Origin: JAXDAY01 sp034679345
GTDB taxonomy: Bacteria; Eisenbacteria; RBG-16-71-46; CAIMUX01; VGJL01
Reading direction: 5' to 3'
NCBI GenBank assembly: GCA_034679345.1
Contig: JAXDAY010000029.1
Location: 62,001-126,000 of the forward strand
Length of the DNA: 64,000 bases
This document shows, in pieces, positions 51,601-58,881 of the stretch. The notes under the pieces are model-generated. The model was not told where the DNA came from. It worked only from the letters and a program-made list of their open reading frames with translations, and did no database searches. The position numbers and the translations under genes were made by a program. Numbering within the stretch: position 1 is the first letter of the stretch; the number at the start of each line of letters is the position of its first letter.

Positions 51601-52569
51601 CTGCTGGTTCAGGAGAGCCGCTTCCCAGAAGCGGCTGAGCGGTTCGAGCGCGGGATTGTGATCAGCCGCGAGATTGGACGGCAGGAGAGCGAAGGCTATG
51701 CGTGGTTGGGACTAGGCTATGCCGCCAACGGTCAGGGAAGATGGGCGGAGGCGCAGGAAGACCTCGACCGCGCCCTCGAGTTCGCAGGCAAACTGGGCAA
51801 CGGCCGCCTCGCCGACTATGCCCGAAGCGCGCTCCTGGCAATTCACCGCCAGCTGGGTGAATTCGGGAAGGCGATGGAGCAATGCGAACGAATGACGGCG
51901 GAGGCCGGGGAGGGCGCTCTCGCCAGAGCCTGGTCGGTCTTCGCGCGAGCGGAGATCCTTCTTCGCGTTCTAGGGGATCTCCATGGAGCGGAGGAAGGAA
52001 TCCTTGCCGCCCAGGCCGCGAGCGGCGAGTTGGGAGACGTCGCGCTCAAGAGGGGCGTTGCCCTGTGTCTTGCGCGCTTGCGCGAGCTTTCGGACGATTG
52101 CCGCGGCGCGGAAGAGTCGTACCGGACGCTTCTCCAGAGCGCTCGCGATGACGGCCACCGGGGTGCCATCATTGGAGCCTTGCTCGCGCTCGGCGACTTC
52201 CTGAGCCGGAGGCATGCTCCGGAGGCGCTCGCCTTGTATGACGAGGCCGCGTCGATCGCCGAGGAGTCTGGGCTGCGAGAGGTCGTATACGCCGCCTGCA
52301 TGGCAGCGATCGCGCGAGGCGAGGAGGCGGGGACGGCCCGCCGGGTGCTCGCCGGTGGCGAGGAGAAGCTGGAACTGATCGAACGAATGGAAGCGAGGTT
52401 CCGGCTCTGGCAGGCGTACGGCGACCCCATGGACCTCGCGGAAGCGAAGAGGTCGCTGCAGTTTCTCGTCGATCACGCACCTGAGCAGTACACGCAGAGC
52501 ATGATCGAGAACGTCCCGCTGCATCGCGAGATCGCGGAGGCGCATGTGCCCGACTCCGCGCCTGCGTAG
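48607..52569 (+). CDS. Ser/Thr protein kinase fused to AAA/STAND ATPase and TPR repeats
   Basis: A 1320-residue cytoplasmic regulator. Kinase domain (about 7-275): Gly-rich loop LGSGGMGKVYRA, Lys44 in VAIKVIH, catalytic HRDLKPEN at 140-147, DLG (for DFG) at 160-162, and APEQ at 187-190. All key residues are present, so it should be active. The ATPase domain has Walker A GEAGIGKT at 342-349 and Walker B ILLIEDLHFAPEEG, then a winged-helix-like region (LDVASCVGFEFDPLLIADV). From about residue 740 to 1250 there are TPR-type repeats (RALRCLGSLQREAGRFDEAAGSYAQAL, SYLGIASTLRAAGEYEEAISHG). The layout resembles bacterial kinase-AAA-TPR proteins such as PknK. No membrane segment is visible. ATG at 48607 follows AAGGAG; the frame is open from 48337. 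Confidence 0.88.
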   Translation: MERLRIGPYLVSAELGSGGMGKVYRAEVVGKAPGLAPGSAVAIKVIHPHLMERAGFFKRFLREAEIGKSVRHPNVVRCIDCDAEVQEGRQLNYLVMEYVEGQTLRALLAELERVPEELCRHLGREVAKGLAAIHAAGVVHRDLKPENVLITRNHAVKVMDLGVARVAEETIRLSDAGDFIGTMEYAAPEQFRSGSSDVDGRADLYALGVMLYELSTARHPYRESDPRKLLRRVLEETPRKAGLINPQLSPFFEEVVAKLVAKDREDRFSSASDLVGILVEGERSDWWKAREQIIRVETNRPLRRIRIPRETAVYGRDEELAALQAVYERARAGEGQVLLIEGEAGIGKTRLVDEFVGRLQSAGEETNFLFGSYPPGGAATASGAWSTAYREHFGAEALEERLRPYLTITPILIPAFAALLRGEPPPEGKAPLSKDSLQTAFVHATRALAAERPTILLIEDLHFAPEEGRALFASLALAVPGHRILLIGTARPGLPEIWRANVERLEHARAMAVPRLGPKDLTRLLVDAFRSEHLAEKLSYKIAAKSDGNPFFVFEIIRGLREGQFITQRPDGSWITSKQIEHIQVPSSVTDLVKTRVAGLSEEDRELLDVASCVGFEFDPLLIADVAGVGHLPILKRLAQIERQHRLVRASGSNYVFDHHQVQEALYGSLSEPLRQAYHAAIGQALEARGSDDVVAICEHHLKGGVGKKALPHLDAALKRLEQGYVIERAIELMELALSVPGLLAGAERGNILIRECEHSSNCGRPAEARSAAEAALEIAEEVSDRSLETRALRCLGSLQREAGRFDEAAGSYAQALRVAQESENLSEVGEALFGAGQVACMQEKYQESRQLLDRALAIAMENGDRSLAAESYLGIASTLRAAGEYEEAISHGRQAVDLFRAIGDRSGEALAMDGIGATFLEQGRGIDACEWRERSLALCVESGNRRLEALTAGNLAGVYVLLGRRREALRLHERSLALAREMGSVLLECNEEINLGFLLVQESRFPEAAERFERGIVISREIGRQESEGYAWLGLGYAANGQGRWAEAQEDLDRALEFAGKLGNGRLADYARSALLAIHRQLGEFGKAMEQCERMTAEAGEGALARAWSVFARAEILLRVLGDLHGAEEGILAAQAASGELGDVALKRGVALCLARLRELSDDCRGAEESYRTLLQSARDDGHRGAIIGALLALGDFLSRRHAPEALALYDEAASIAEESGLREVVYAACMAAIARGEEAGTARRVLAGGEEKLELIERMEARFRLWQAYGDPMDLAEAKRSLQFLVDHAPEQYTQSMIENVPLHREIAEAHVPDSAPA

Positions 52570-52641
52570 CCGCGAAGCCTCCGGGCTGGCCGGCCGCCCG
52601 AGGCGCAGGCCCCGTTCGATCCCGGTCGGATCGAAAGGCGG

Positions 52642-52671
52642 TTGCGGGAAGGGTGGACGAAGAAATAGAAT
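52642..52671 (+). promoter_or_regulatory. Promoter of the metal-efflux operon, probably giving a leaderless mRNA
   Basis: TTGCGG (52642-52647), an 18-bp spacer and TAGAAT (52666-52671). Transcription would begin about seven bases later, at or next to the ATG at 52678, and no ribosome site precedes that ATG. Confidence 0.45.
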
Positions 52672-52677
52672 GGATTC

Positions 52678-53091
52678 ATGGCATTAGGCCGATTGATGCG
52701 GTCCGCATTCATCCTCGGCGTGGCTCCGGTCCTGCTCTGGGGCTCCGGGATGGTCCTGCCCCTGAGTCTCTGCCTCTGCCCCGCCATGGGGCCGGCGGTC
52801 GAGTCGGCGTTCGATCCCTGCTGCCCGCTCGAGAGCGAGGAGGCGGCCCAGGCGATCGATTCGATCGACGGGGGCGCCGACTCGTGCTGCGACTGCCGCG
52901 ATGTCCCGATGCAGCTTGTCTGGGCCAGGGGAAGTGGGACATCAAAGGGCGATGAGACCCCGGGGAGCATCGCGACGCCTGCGGTCGCGTGCCAGATCAG
53001 GATCGCAGGTGTTGGGTTGCACTGCTCCACGGTCCATGAGACCGATCCTCCGTTTCTCTCTCTGAGTCGATCCTTCGTTCTCCGCTGCTAG
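52678..53091 (+). CDS. Cysteine-rich exported protein heading the metal-efflux operon
   Basis: A 137-residue protein I do not recognise as a named family. A hydrophobic N-terminal segment (SAFILGVAPVLLWGSGMVLPL) looks like a signal peptide or anchor. Ten cysteines follow at 32, 34, 48, 49, 70, 71, 73, 105, 116 and 137, grouped as CLC, CC and CCDC. Placement directly before an RND metal-efflux pair suggests a periplasmic metal-binding or sensing role. The ATG at 52678 coincides with the expected transcript start; an alternative ATG is at 52696. Confidence 0.6.
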   Translation: MALGRLMRSAFILGVAPVLLWGSGMVLPLSLCLCPAMGPAVESAFDPCCPLESEEAAQAIDSIDGGADSCCDCRDVPMQLVWARGSGTSKGDETPGSIATPAVACQIRIAGVGLHCSTVHETDPPFLSLSRSFVLRC

Positions 53092-53175
53092 ATCCCTTCA
53101 CGGGCGCTCGATGAAACGGACTCGCCCCGGCGCGGGCGGGTCGAATCTCTGTCATCTGCGAGCCGGGAGGGCGCA

Positions 53176-54513
53176 ATGAAGCTGAGTCTCGCCATTCGTT
53201 ATGTGGTTGTCCTGGGAGGGCTGGTCCTGCTCGGGTGCGCGGCGTCGGAGAGCCGGGAGGAGATTGAGCGCGCGGCCGGGGAAGAGGATTCCGCAGTGGA
53301 AGCCTCGGCGGAGGAGGGCGCGCACGACGAGGAGTGCACGGAGCATCGCGTGCCTGAGATGCAATGCGCGATCTGCCTGCCGAGCGTCGCGGAGGCGCTG
53401 GGCGAGGCCGAACTGGCGCCGTCTCTGGGACGCGGGCCGCTCGTGCGCCTGGCGTCGACCGACGCGGCGCGCAAGGCGGGCGTCCGCGCGGTTCCGGCGG
53501 GCTCGGCGATGGCCTCGGCGGTCGTGAGGGCCCTCGCCGAGACCGATTTCGATGGGGATCGCTTCGCGCGGATCTCCTGCGCGGCGGGCGGGACGGTGCA
53601 GTCGCTGGATGTCGATCTGGGCGATCGCGTGCGGAAGGGGATGACGCTGGGAGTCGTGCGGAGTGCTGAGATCGCGCGGTTGCGGGCGGAGGCCGACGCG
53701 GCGGCGGCGGAGGAGGAGGCGGCGGCGGCGGAGGCCGGGCGGGCGCGCCGGTTGCGCGCCGACTCGCTGGTCTCGGAGCGGGAGGTGCTGGAGGCGGAGC
53801 GGGATCTCGCGGTGGCGAGCGCGTCGCGGGCGTCGGCGGAGGAGCGTCTGGCCTCGTTGGGCGCCGGCCAGGCGCGGGCGACCAAGGGCGGATTCGATCG
53901 CCTGGATCTGGTCTCGCCGATCGACGGAGTCGTGGTGGCGCGCGAGGTCCGGCCGGGGCAAGTGATCGACGGCGAGGAGACGATCCTCGAGATCGCGGAT
54001 ACCCGGCGGTTCTGGATCCACCTGGACATCGCGGAGCAGGACGCGGCCTTCGTGCGAGTGGGGCAGCGGGCGCATCTGAGTCTCGATGCGATGCCGGCGG
54101 CGCGGTGGTCGGGGGAGGTGATCGCCGTGGCGGGAGGGATTGATCCGGGCAGCCGCAAGCTGCGCGCCCGGGCGCTGGTGGAAGACCCCGACGGGATGCT
54201 CAAGGCGAACATCTTCGGCACGGCGGTGATCGAGGTCGAGTCGTCCGGGTGCGTTTCGTCGATTCCGCGGGAGGCGGTGCAGCATGTGGAGGATCGCGCG
54301 GTCGTCTTCGTGCGGATGGAGGAGGACCTCTATGAGGCGAGGGCTGTGAGTCCGGGGCCGATGCGCGGGGGGCGAGTCGAGCTCTTCGCCGGAGTGGCCC
54401 CGGGCGAGGAGGTCGTCACCGACGGGGCGTTCCTTCTGAAGACGCACATCTCCAAGGGTTCGATCGGCGCGGGGTGTTGCGATGTCGTGGAGACCCTTGG
54501 AAGGCGCCGCTAG
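53176..54513 (+). CDS. Heavy-metal RND efflux periplasmic adaptor (CzcB/CusB-like)
   Basis: A 445-residue membrane-fusion lipoprotein (lipobox LLGC, Cys21). After an acidic linker comes a metal-binding N-terminal motif, C54-x2-H57 and C64-x2-C67 (EECTEHRVPEMQCAIC), known from CzcB-like adaptors. The lipoyl half-motifs are GGTVQSLDVDLGDRVRKG and LVSPIDGVVVAREVRPGQ, flanking an Ala/Glu/Arg-rich alpha-hairpin. Beta-barrel and membrane-proximal domains follow. The tail ends GAGCCDVVETLGRRR, with Cys434-Cys435 as a possible extra metal site. It links the inner-membrane pump to an outer-membrane channel. The pump gene starts right after its stop codon. Confidence 0.88.
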   Translation: MKLSLAIRYVVVLGGLVLLGCAASESREEIERAAGEEDSAVEASAEEGAHDEECTEHRVPEMQCAICLPSVAEALGEAELAPSLGRGPLVRLASTDAARKAGVRAVPAGSAMASAVVRALAETDFDGDRFARISCAAGGTVQSLDVDLGDRVRKGMTLGVVRSAEIARLRAEADAAAAEEEAAAAEAGRARRLRADSLVSEREVLEAERDLAVASASRASAEERLASLGAGQARATKGGFDRLDLVSPIDGVVVAREVRPGQVIDGEETILEIADTRRFWIHLDIAEQDAAFVRVGQRAHLSLDAMPAARWSGEVIAVAGGIDPGSRKLRARALVEDPDGMLKANIFGTAVIEVESSGCVSSIPREAVQHVEDRAVVFVRMEEDLYEARAVSPGPMRGGRVELFAGVAPGEEVVTDGAFLLKTHISKGSIGAGCCDVVETLGRRR

Positions 54514-57500
54514 ATGCTTGCGCGGCTGATCGAGTTCTCTTTGCGGCGGCGCTGGTGGGTGATCGCCGCCACCGTCTTGATTGCGGTGGGGGGCGCTCTT
54601 TCGTTCGCGAGCTTGCCGATCGACGCGTTTCCCGATACGACGCCGGTCCAGGTGCAGGTGAACACGAGTGTGCCATCGCTTTCGCCGCTCGAAGTCGAAC
54701 AGCAGGTGAGCTTCGCCATCGAGCAGGCGATCGGCGGACTGCCGGGGCTGCGCGAAGTGCGGTCGATCTCGAAGTTCGGTCTCTCGCAGGTGACGGCCCT
54801 CTTCGAGGACGGGGTGGATCTCTACTTCGCGCGCTATCTGGTCTCGGAACGGCTCGCGGCGCTCGAGCTCCCCGAGGGGATCCCGCGGCCGACGCTGGGG
54901 CCGGTGGCGACGGGGCTGGGGGAGATCTACCACTACCGGCTGGCGGGCGAGGGGAGGAGTCTGCAGGAGCTGCGCACGATCCACGACTGGGAGGTGCGGC
55001 CGCGATTGCGCAGCGTGGCGGGCGTGGCGGAAGTGAACGCCTGGGGAGGCGAGGAGCGGCAGATCCAGGTCGTGGTCGATCCCGATCGGTTGGTGAAGTT
55101 CGATCTGAGCTTCGAGGATGTCTTCGCGGCGCTTCGGGAGAACAACCGCAACGCCGGCGGGGGCGTGATCGAGGCGGGAGAGGCGCTGATCGTCCAGGGG
55201 GTCGGAGTCCTCACGAGTCCGGGGGATGTGGGGGAAGTCGTCGTGACGGCCCGCGGCGGCGCGCCGATTCGGGTGCGGGATGTGGCGGAGATCGTCGACG
55301 GACACGCGATCCGCGGGGGGGCGGTGACGGCGGAGGGGGATGGAGAGACGGTGCTCGGTCTCGCCTTCATGCTGATGGGCGAGAACAGCCACGAGGTGGC
55401 GGGGCGCATCCGCGAGCGGGTGGCGGAGATCCAGGCGGGGCTGCCCGAGGGGGTGCGGATCGAGCCTCTCTACGACCGCACGCATCTTGTGGAGGAGGTG
55501 CTCGGGACGGTCGAGGAGAATCTCTTCGAGGGCGCGTTGCTCGTGATCGCGGTGCTCTTCGCGTTCCTCGGAAGCCTTCGGGCCGGATTGATCGTGGCGG
55601 CGGCGATCCCGCTTTCGCTTCTCTTCGCGGGAAATCTGATGGCGCGCGTGGGGATCGCGGGCAGCCTGATGAGTCTGGGGGCGATCGATTTCGGGCTCAT
55701 CGTCGACAGCTCGGTGATCCTGATCGAGAACGCGTCGCGACGACTTACGGAGAGTGGAGGCCGGCGGGCTGTCATGGATGTGGTGCGGGATGCGGCGGTG
55801 GAAGTCCGCCGGCCCACCTTGTTCGGCGAGCTGATCATCCTGATCGTGTATCTCCCGATCCTCACGCTGGAGGGGATCGAGGGGAAGATGTTCCGTCCGA
55901 TGGTCATGACCGTGGTCTTCGCGTTGATCGGATCGATGGTGCTTTCCCTCACGCTGATGCCGGCTCTTGCGAGCCTATGGCTGCGGCCGGGAAAGGCGGG
56001 CGCGCGGGAGACCTGGCTGGTGCGGGGGCTCAAGGCGGGGTATGGCCCGGTGCTGGACTGGGCGATGGGGCACCGGAAGGTCGTGCTCGGCGCGGCGGTC
56101 GTGGCGCTGGCGGGAGCGGGGCTCCTCGCCTCGCGACTGGGGAGCGAGTTTTTGCCGAGACTGAGCGAGGGCTCGATCGTCGTCAACCTCGTGCGGGCCA
56201 CGGGTGTGCCGCTCGGCGAGTCGGTGCGGCTGAGCACGCGGATCGAGGGGTTGTTGAAGGAGAGATTCCCCAACGAGATCGAGGCGATCTGGTCGAGGAC
56301 CGGGACGGCTGAGGTCGCGACGGATCCGATGGGGATCGAGCTCACCGACACGTTCATCGCGCTGCGTCCGCGGGAGGAGTGGAGGCGGGCGAAGACGCAG
56401 GAAGAACTGGTCGGGAGGATCGAATCGGAGCTGATCGACCTGCCGGGGATGCGCATGGTCTACACGCAACCGATCGAGATGCGGATGAACGAGATGGTGG
56501 CGGGGATCCGATCGGATGTGGGCGTGAAGCTCTTCGGGGATGACCTGGATGTTCTCAAGGAGAAGGCGGCTGAGATCGCCGATGTCCTGGCGGAGGTCGA
56601 GGGGGCGGCGGATGTCGTCGTCGAACAGGTGACGGGGCAGCCCATCCTGGAGGTGCGTCCCGATCCGGGGCGGATGGGCCGCTACGCCGTGGCGGGGGAA
56701 CGGGTCCTGGAGGTGGTAGAGACGATCGGGGGGCTGGAGGTCGGGGAAATGCGCGAGGGCTCGCGGCGCTTCCCGATCGCGGTGTGCCTGGCGGAACCGT
56801 TCAGGAGCGATCCGGAGGCGCTCGCTCGGGTGGCGATCGGCACGCCGGTGGGGGGCTCGGCGCCCCTGGGGACGCTCGCTGAGGTGAGGCGTTACGACGG
56901 CCCCTCGACGATCACGCGGGAGTGGGGGAAGCGGAGGATCGTGATCCAGGCGAATGCGAGGGGGAGGGACGTAGGCTCGTTCGTCGAGGAGGCGCGGGCG
57001 CGGGTGGCGGAGGTGGCGCTGCCGGCGGGGAGCTATGTCGAGTGGGGAGGACAGTGGGAGCATCTACTGCGGGCGCGGAACCGGCTGGCTGTCGTCGTGC
57101 CGATCGCGCTGGTTCTGATCCTATGCCTGCTCTATTTCACCTACGGGCGGTGGCGGGATGCGCTTCGAGTTTTCACGGGGGTGCCGTTCGCGGCCCTCGG
57201 GGGAGTGGTCGCGCTGGCGGTCCGCGGGATTCCGTTCAGCGTATCGGCGGGTGTCGGTTTTGTCGCGCTCTCCGGGGTGGCCGTGCTGGGAGACATGGTG
57301 CTTGTCTCCTACGTGCGCCAGGAGCTGGCCCGGGGAACGGGACTACGGGAGGCGGTTCGCCTGGCCGCTCTGACGCGGCTGCGGCCGGTGCTGATGACCG
57401 GCCTGGTGGCGAGTCTCGGGTTTCTGCCGATGGCGTTCAACACGGGGGTCGGGGCGGAGGTCCAGCGCCCGCTGGCCACGGTCGTCGTGGGGGGGGTGCT

Positions 57501-57606
57501 GTCATCGACGGCGCTGACCTTGCTGGTCCTTCCGGTCCTCTACCTGACGCTGGGCGGACGTCGGGACGGGCTTCCTCGTGAGCGGAATCACTTGAAGGAG
57601 GGGTAA
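54514..57606 (+). CDS. Heavy-metal RND efflux pump, CzcA family
   Basis: A 1030-residue proton-driven inner-membrane pump with the HME-RND N-terminus (PIDAFPDTTPVQVQVNTSVPSLSP) and twelve predicted helices. The proton-relay motif in helix 4 reads DFGLIVDSSVILIEN with Asp392, Asp398 and Glu405. The 6- and 7-residue spacing matches Asp402/Asp408/Glu415 of Cupriavidus CzcA, so a divalent-cation (Zn/Co/Cd) pump is favoured over the Cu/Ag type, whose motif lacks the first Asp. It follows the adaptor without a gap. No outer-membrane factor gene is present. Confidence 0.9.
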   Translation: MLARLIEFSLRRRWWVIAATVLIAVGGALSFASLPIDAFPDTTPVQVQVNTSVPSLSPLEVEQQVSFAIEQAIGGLPGLREVRSISKFGLSQVTALFEDGVDLYFARYLVSERLAALELPEGIPRPTLGPVATGLGEIYHYRLAGEGRSLQELRTIHDWEVRPRLRSVAGVAEVNAWGGEERQIQVVVDPDRLVKFDLSFEDVFAALRENNRNAGGGVIEAGEALIVQGVGVLTSPGDVGEVVVTARGGAPIRVRDVAEIVDGHAIRGGAVTAEGDGETVLGLAFMLMGENSHEVAGRIRERVAEIQAGLPEGVRIEPLYDRTHLVEEVLGTVEENLFEGALLVIAVLFAFLGSLRAGLIVAAAIPLSLLFAGNLMARVGIAGSLMSLGAIDFGLIVDSSVILIENASRRLTESGGRRAVMDVVRDAAVEVRRPTLFGELIILIVYLPILTLEGIEGKMFRPMVMTVVFALIGSMVLSLTLMPALASLWLRPGKAGARETWLVRGLKAGYGPVLDWAMGHRKVVLGAAVVALAGAGLLASRLGSEFLPRLSEGSIVVNLVRATGVPLGESVRLSTRIEGLLKERFPNEIEAIWSRTGTAEVATDPMGIELTDTFIALRPREEWRRAKTQEELVGRIESELIDLPGMRMVYTQPIEMRMNEMVAGIRSDVGVKLFGDDLDVLKEKAAEIADVLAEVEGAADVVVEQVTGQPILEVRPDPGRMGRYAVAGERVLEVVETIGGLEVGEMREGSRRFPIAVCLAEPFRSDPEALARVAIGTPVGGSAPLGTLAEVRRYDGPSTITREWGKRRIVIQANARGRDVGSFVEEARARVAEVALPAGSYVEWGGQWEHLLRARNRLAVVVPIALVLILCLLYFTYGRWRDALRVFTGVPFAALGGVVALAVRGIPFSVSAGVGFVALSGVAVLGDMVLVSYVRQELARGTGLREAVRLAALTRLRPVLMTGLVASLGFLPMAFNTGVGAEVQRPLATVVVGGVLSSTALTLLVLPVLYLTLGGRRDGLPRERNHLKEG

Positions 57607-57614
57607 ACATTTCT

Positions 57615-57643
57615 TTGTAAACGTGGCTGCGAATCCGTAGAAT
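57615..57643 (+). promoter_or_regulatory. Candidate promoter of the radical SAM gene
   Basis: TTGTAA (57615-57620), a 17-bp spacer and TAGAAT (57638-57643), in an AT-richer patch of the 81-bp gap after the pump gene. It suggests the radical SAM gene is a separate transcription unit. Confidence 0.45.
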
Positions 57644-57687
57644 TATTGGCCAGGCCGACAACGTGAACGTCATTGCGAGGAAATGTC

Positions 57688-58854
57688 ATGGGCCGGTTCG
57701 AGTTCAACTCCAAGACCCAGCGCGCGCGCCGGATGCTGGGCATCGTCGTGGGTCGACCCCTGGTCGGACCGCAAGTCGTCAGTCTCGAGATCACGCATCA
57801 CTGCAATCTCCGGTGCGTGTTTTGTGAATCGCACGGGAGTATGCAGGCGCTTCCCATCACGGCTCGGCGGACGTACGAGGGGGAGCGGCGATCCATGGAC
57901 CTCGAGACGATCGAGAAGCTCGCGGCGGATCTCGCGCGTCTGGGGACCGACATGGTTGAGCTCTCGGGGAAGGGCGATCCGATCGCGCATCCCCAGCTGA
58001 CGCAGATCGTGCGGATTCTCAAGGGCGCCGGATTGGGCTGCGCGCTGGTGACCAATGGCACACTGGCGAAGCCCGACCTCGCTCCCACCCTGGTGGAACG
58101 ACGGTTGGATCGACTCAACGTTTCCCTCAACGCGGGGTGTCGCGAAGTTTACTCCAAGGTCAACGGAAAGGACCTCTGGGATCGGGCGGTCTCCTTCTTG
58201 ACCGACGTGCTGGACCGGAGGAAGGCGGCTGGTGGCGGCCCGCCATGGGTTCGCGTGAGCCATGTTCTGTGCAAGAGCAACATGGCGGACATCGAGAACA
58301 TGGTTCGCTTCTGCTCGGATCTGCGCGTGGATGAAGTGGTCTGGTACATCATGAGCGAACTTCCCGAGACGGGGCATCTCCTGCTGGATGACCGGGACGC
58401 AAGCGAGATCCTTGATCAGATTCCTCGGTGGAGCCGGATGTTCGAGGAAGCCGGGGTCGCTCACGATCTCGACAAGCTTGCGCGGGAGCTCCCGCATCGG
58501 TCCTCGAGCGGTGAGATGCAGGAGAACCCCCTCCAACGTCGCCTGCCATGCTATGAGGGATGGATGTTCTGTGTGATCCAGCCCGACGGAGTCGTGCTTC
58601 CCTGCTGCTACTGCGAGGAAGAGAAGCTCGGCAACATATTCGATTCGGGCTTCGAGGCGATCTGGTTCGGTCACCTCTACCGGGAGTATCGGCGGCGCTC
58701 GATCGAGATGCCGAAGACCGGGCGCTGGATCTGCAGCGAGTGCTTCACAACCTGCAACCGCGCGACGGAGAATCAACGGATCCACAACCGGGTCCATCCC
58801 TTCAGGAGGGTCAGCGTCGAGGCCCCCAGAAGCGCTGCGCCGGTGAAGTCGTAG
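57688..58854 (+). CDS. Radical SAM protein with SPASM-type C-terminal domain
   Basis: A 388-residue enzyme. The radical SAM [4Fe-4S] motif is C39-x3-C43-x2-C46 (THHCNLRCVFC), followed by VELSGKGDPIAHPQL and the LVTNGTL strand. The C-terminal part (CYEGWMFCVIQPDGVVLPCCYC, then LGNIFDSGFEAIWFG and CSECFTTCN) is a SPASM-like auxiliary cluster domain. Such enzymes modify peptides or small molecules. No precursor peptide, transporter or partner enzyme is encoded next to it, so the substrate is unknown. ATG at 57688 follows GCGAGGA. It converges on the HNH gene. Confidence 0.85.
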   Translation: MGRFEFNSKTQRARRMLGIVVGRPLVGPQVVSLEITHHCNLRCVFCESHGSMQALPITARRTYEGERRSMDLETIEKLAADLARLGTDMVELSGKGDPIAHPQLTQIVRILKGAGLGCALVTNGTLAKPDLAPTLVERRLDRLNVSLNAGCREVYSKVNGKDLWDRAVSFLTDVLDRRKAAGGGPPWVRVSHVLCKSNMADIENMVRFCSDLRVDEVVWYIMSELPETGHLLLDDRDASEILDQIPRWSRMFEEAGVAHDLDKLARELPHRSSSGEMQENPLQRRLPCYEGWMFCVIQPDGVVLPCCYCEEEKLGNIFDSGFEAIWFGHLYREYRRRSIEMPKTGRWICSECFTTCNRATENQRIHNRVHPFRRVSVEAPRSAAPVKS

Positions 58855-58881
58855 CTGCATGCCATAGCTGCTGCCGAGACC

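Noticed and set aside
54514..57606. Pump as CusA (Cu/Ag type)
   Set aside because: The helix-4 motif DFGLIVDSS keeps the first Asp, which is characteristic of divalent-cation CzcA-like pumps.
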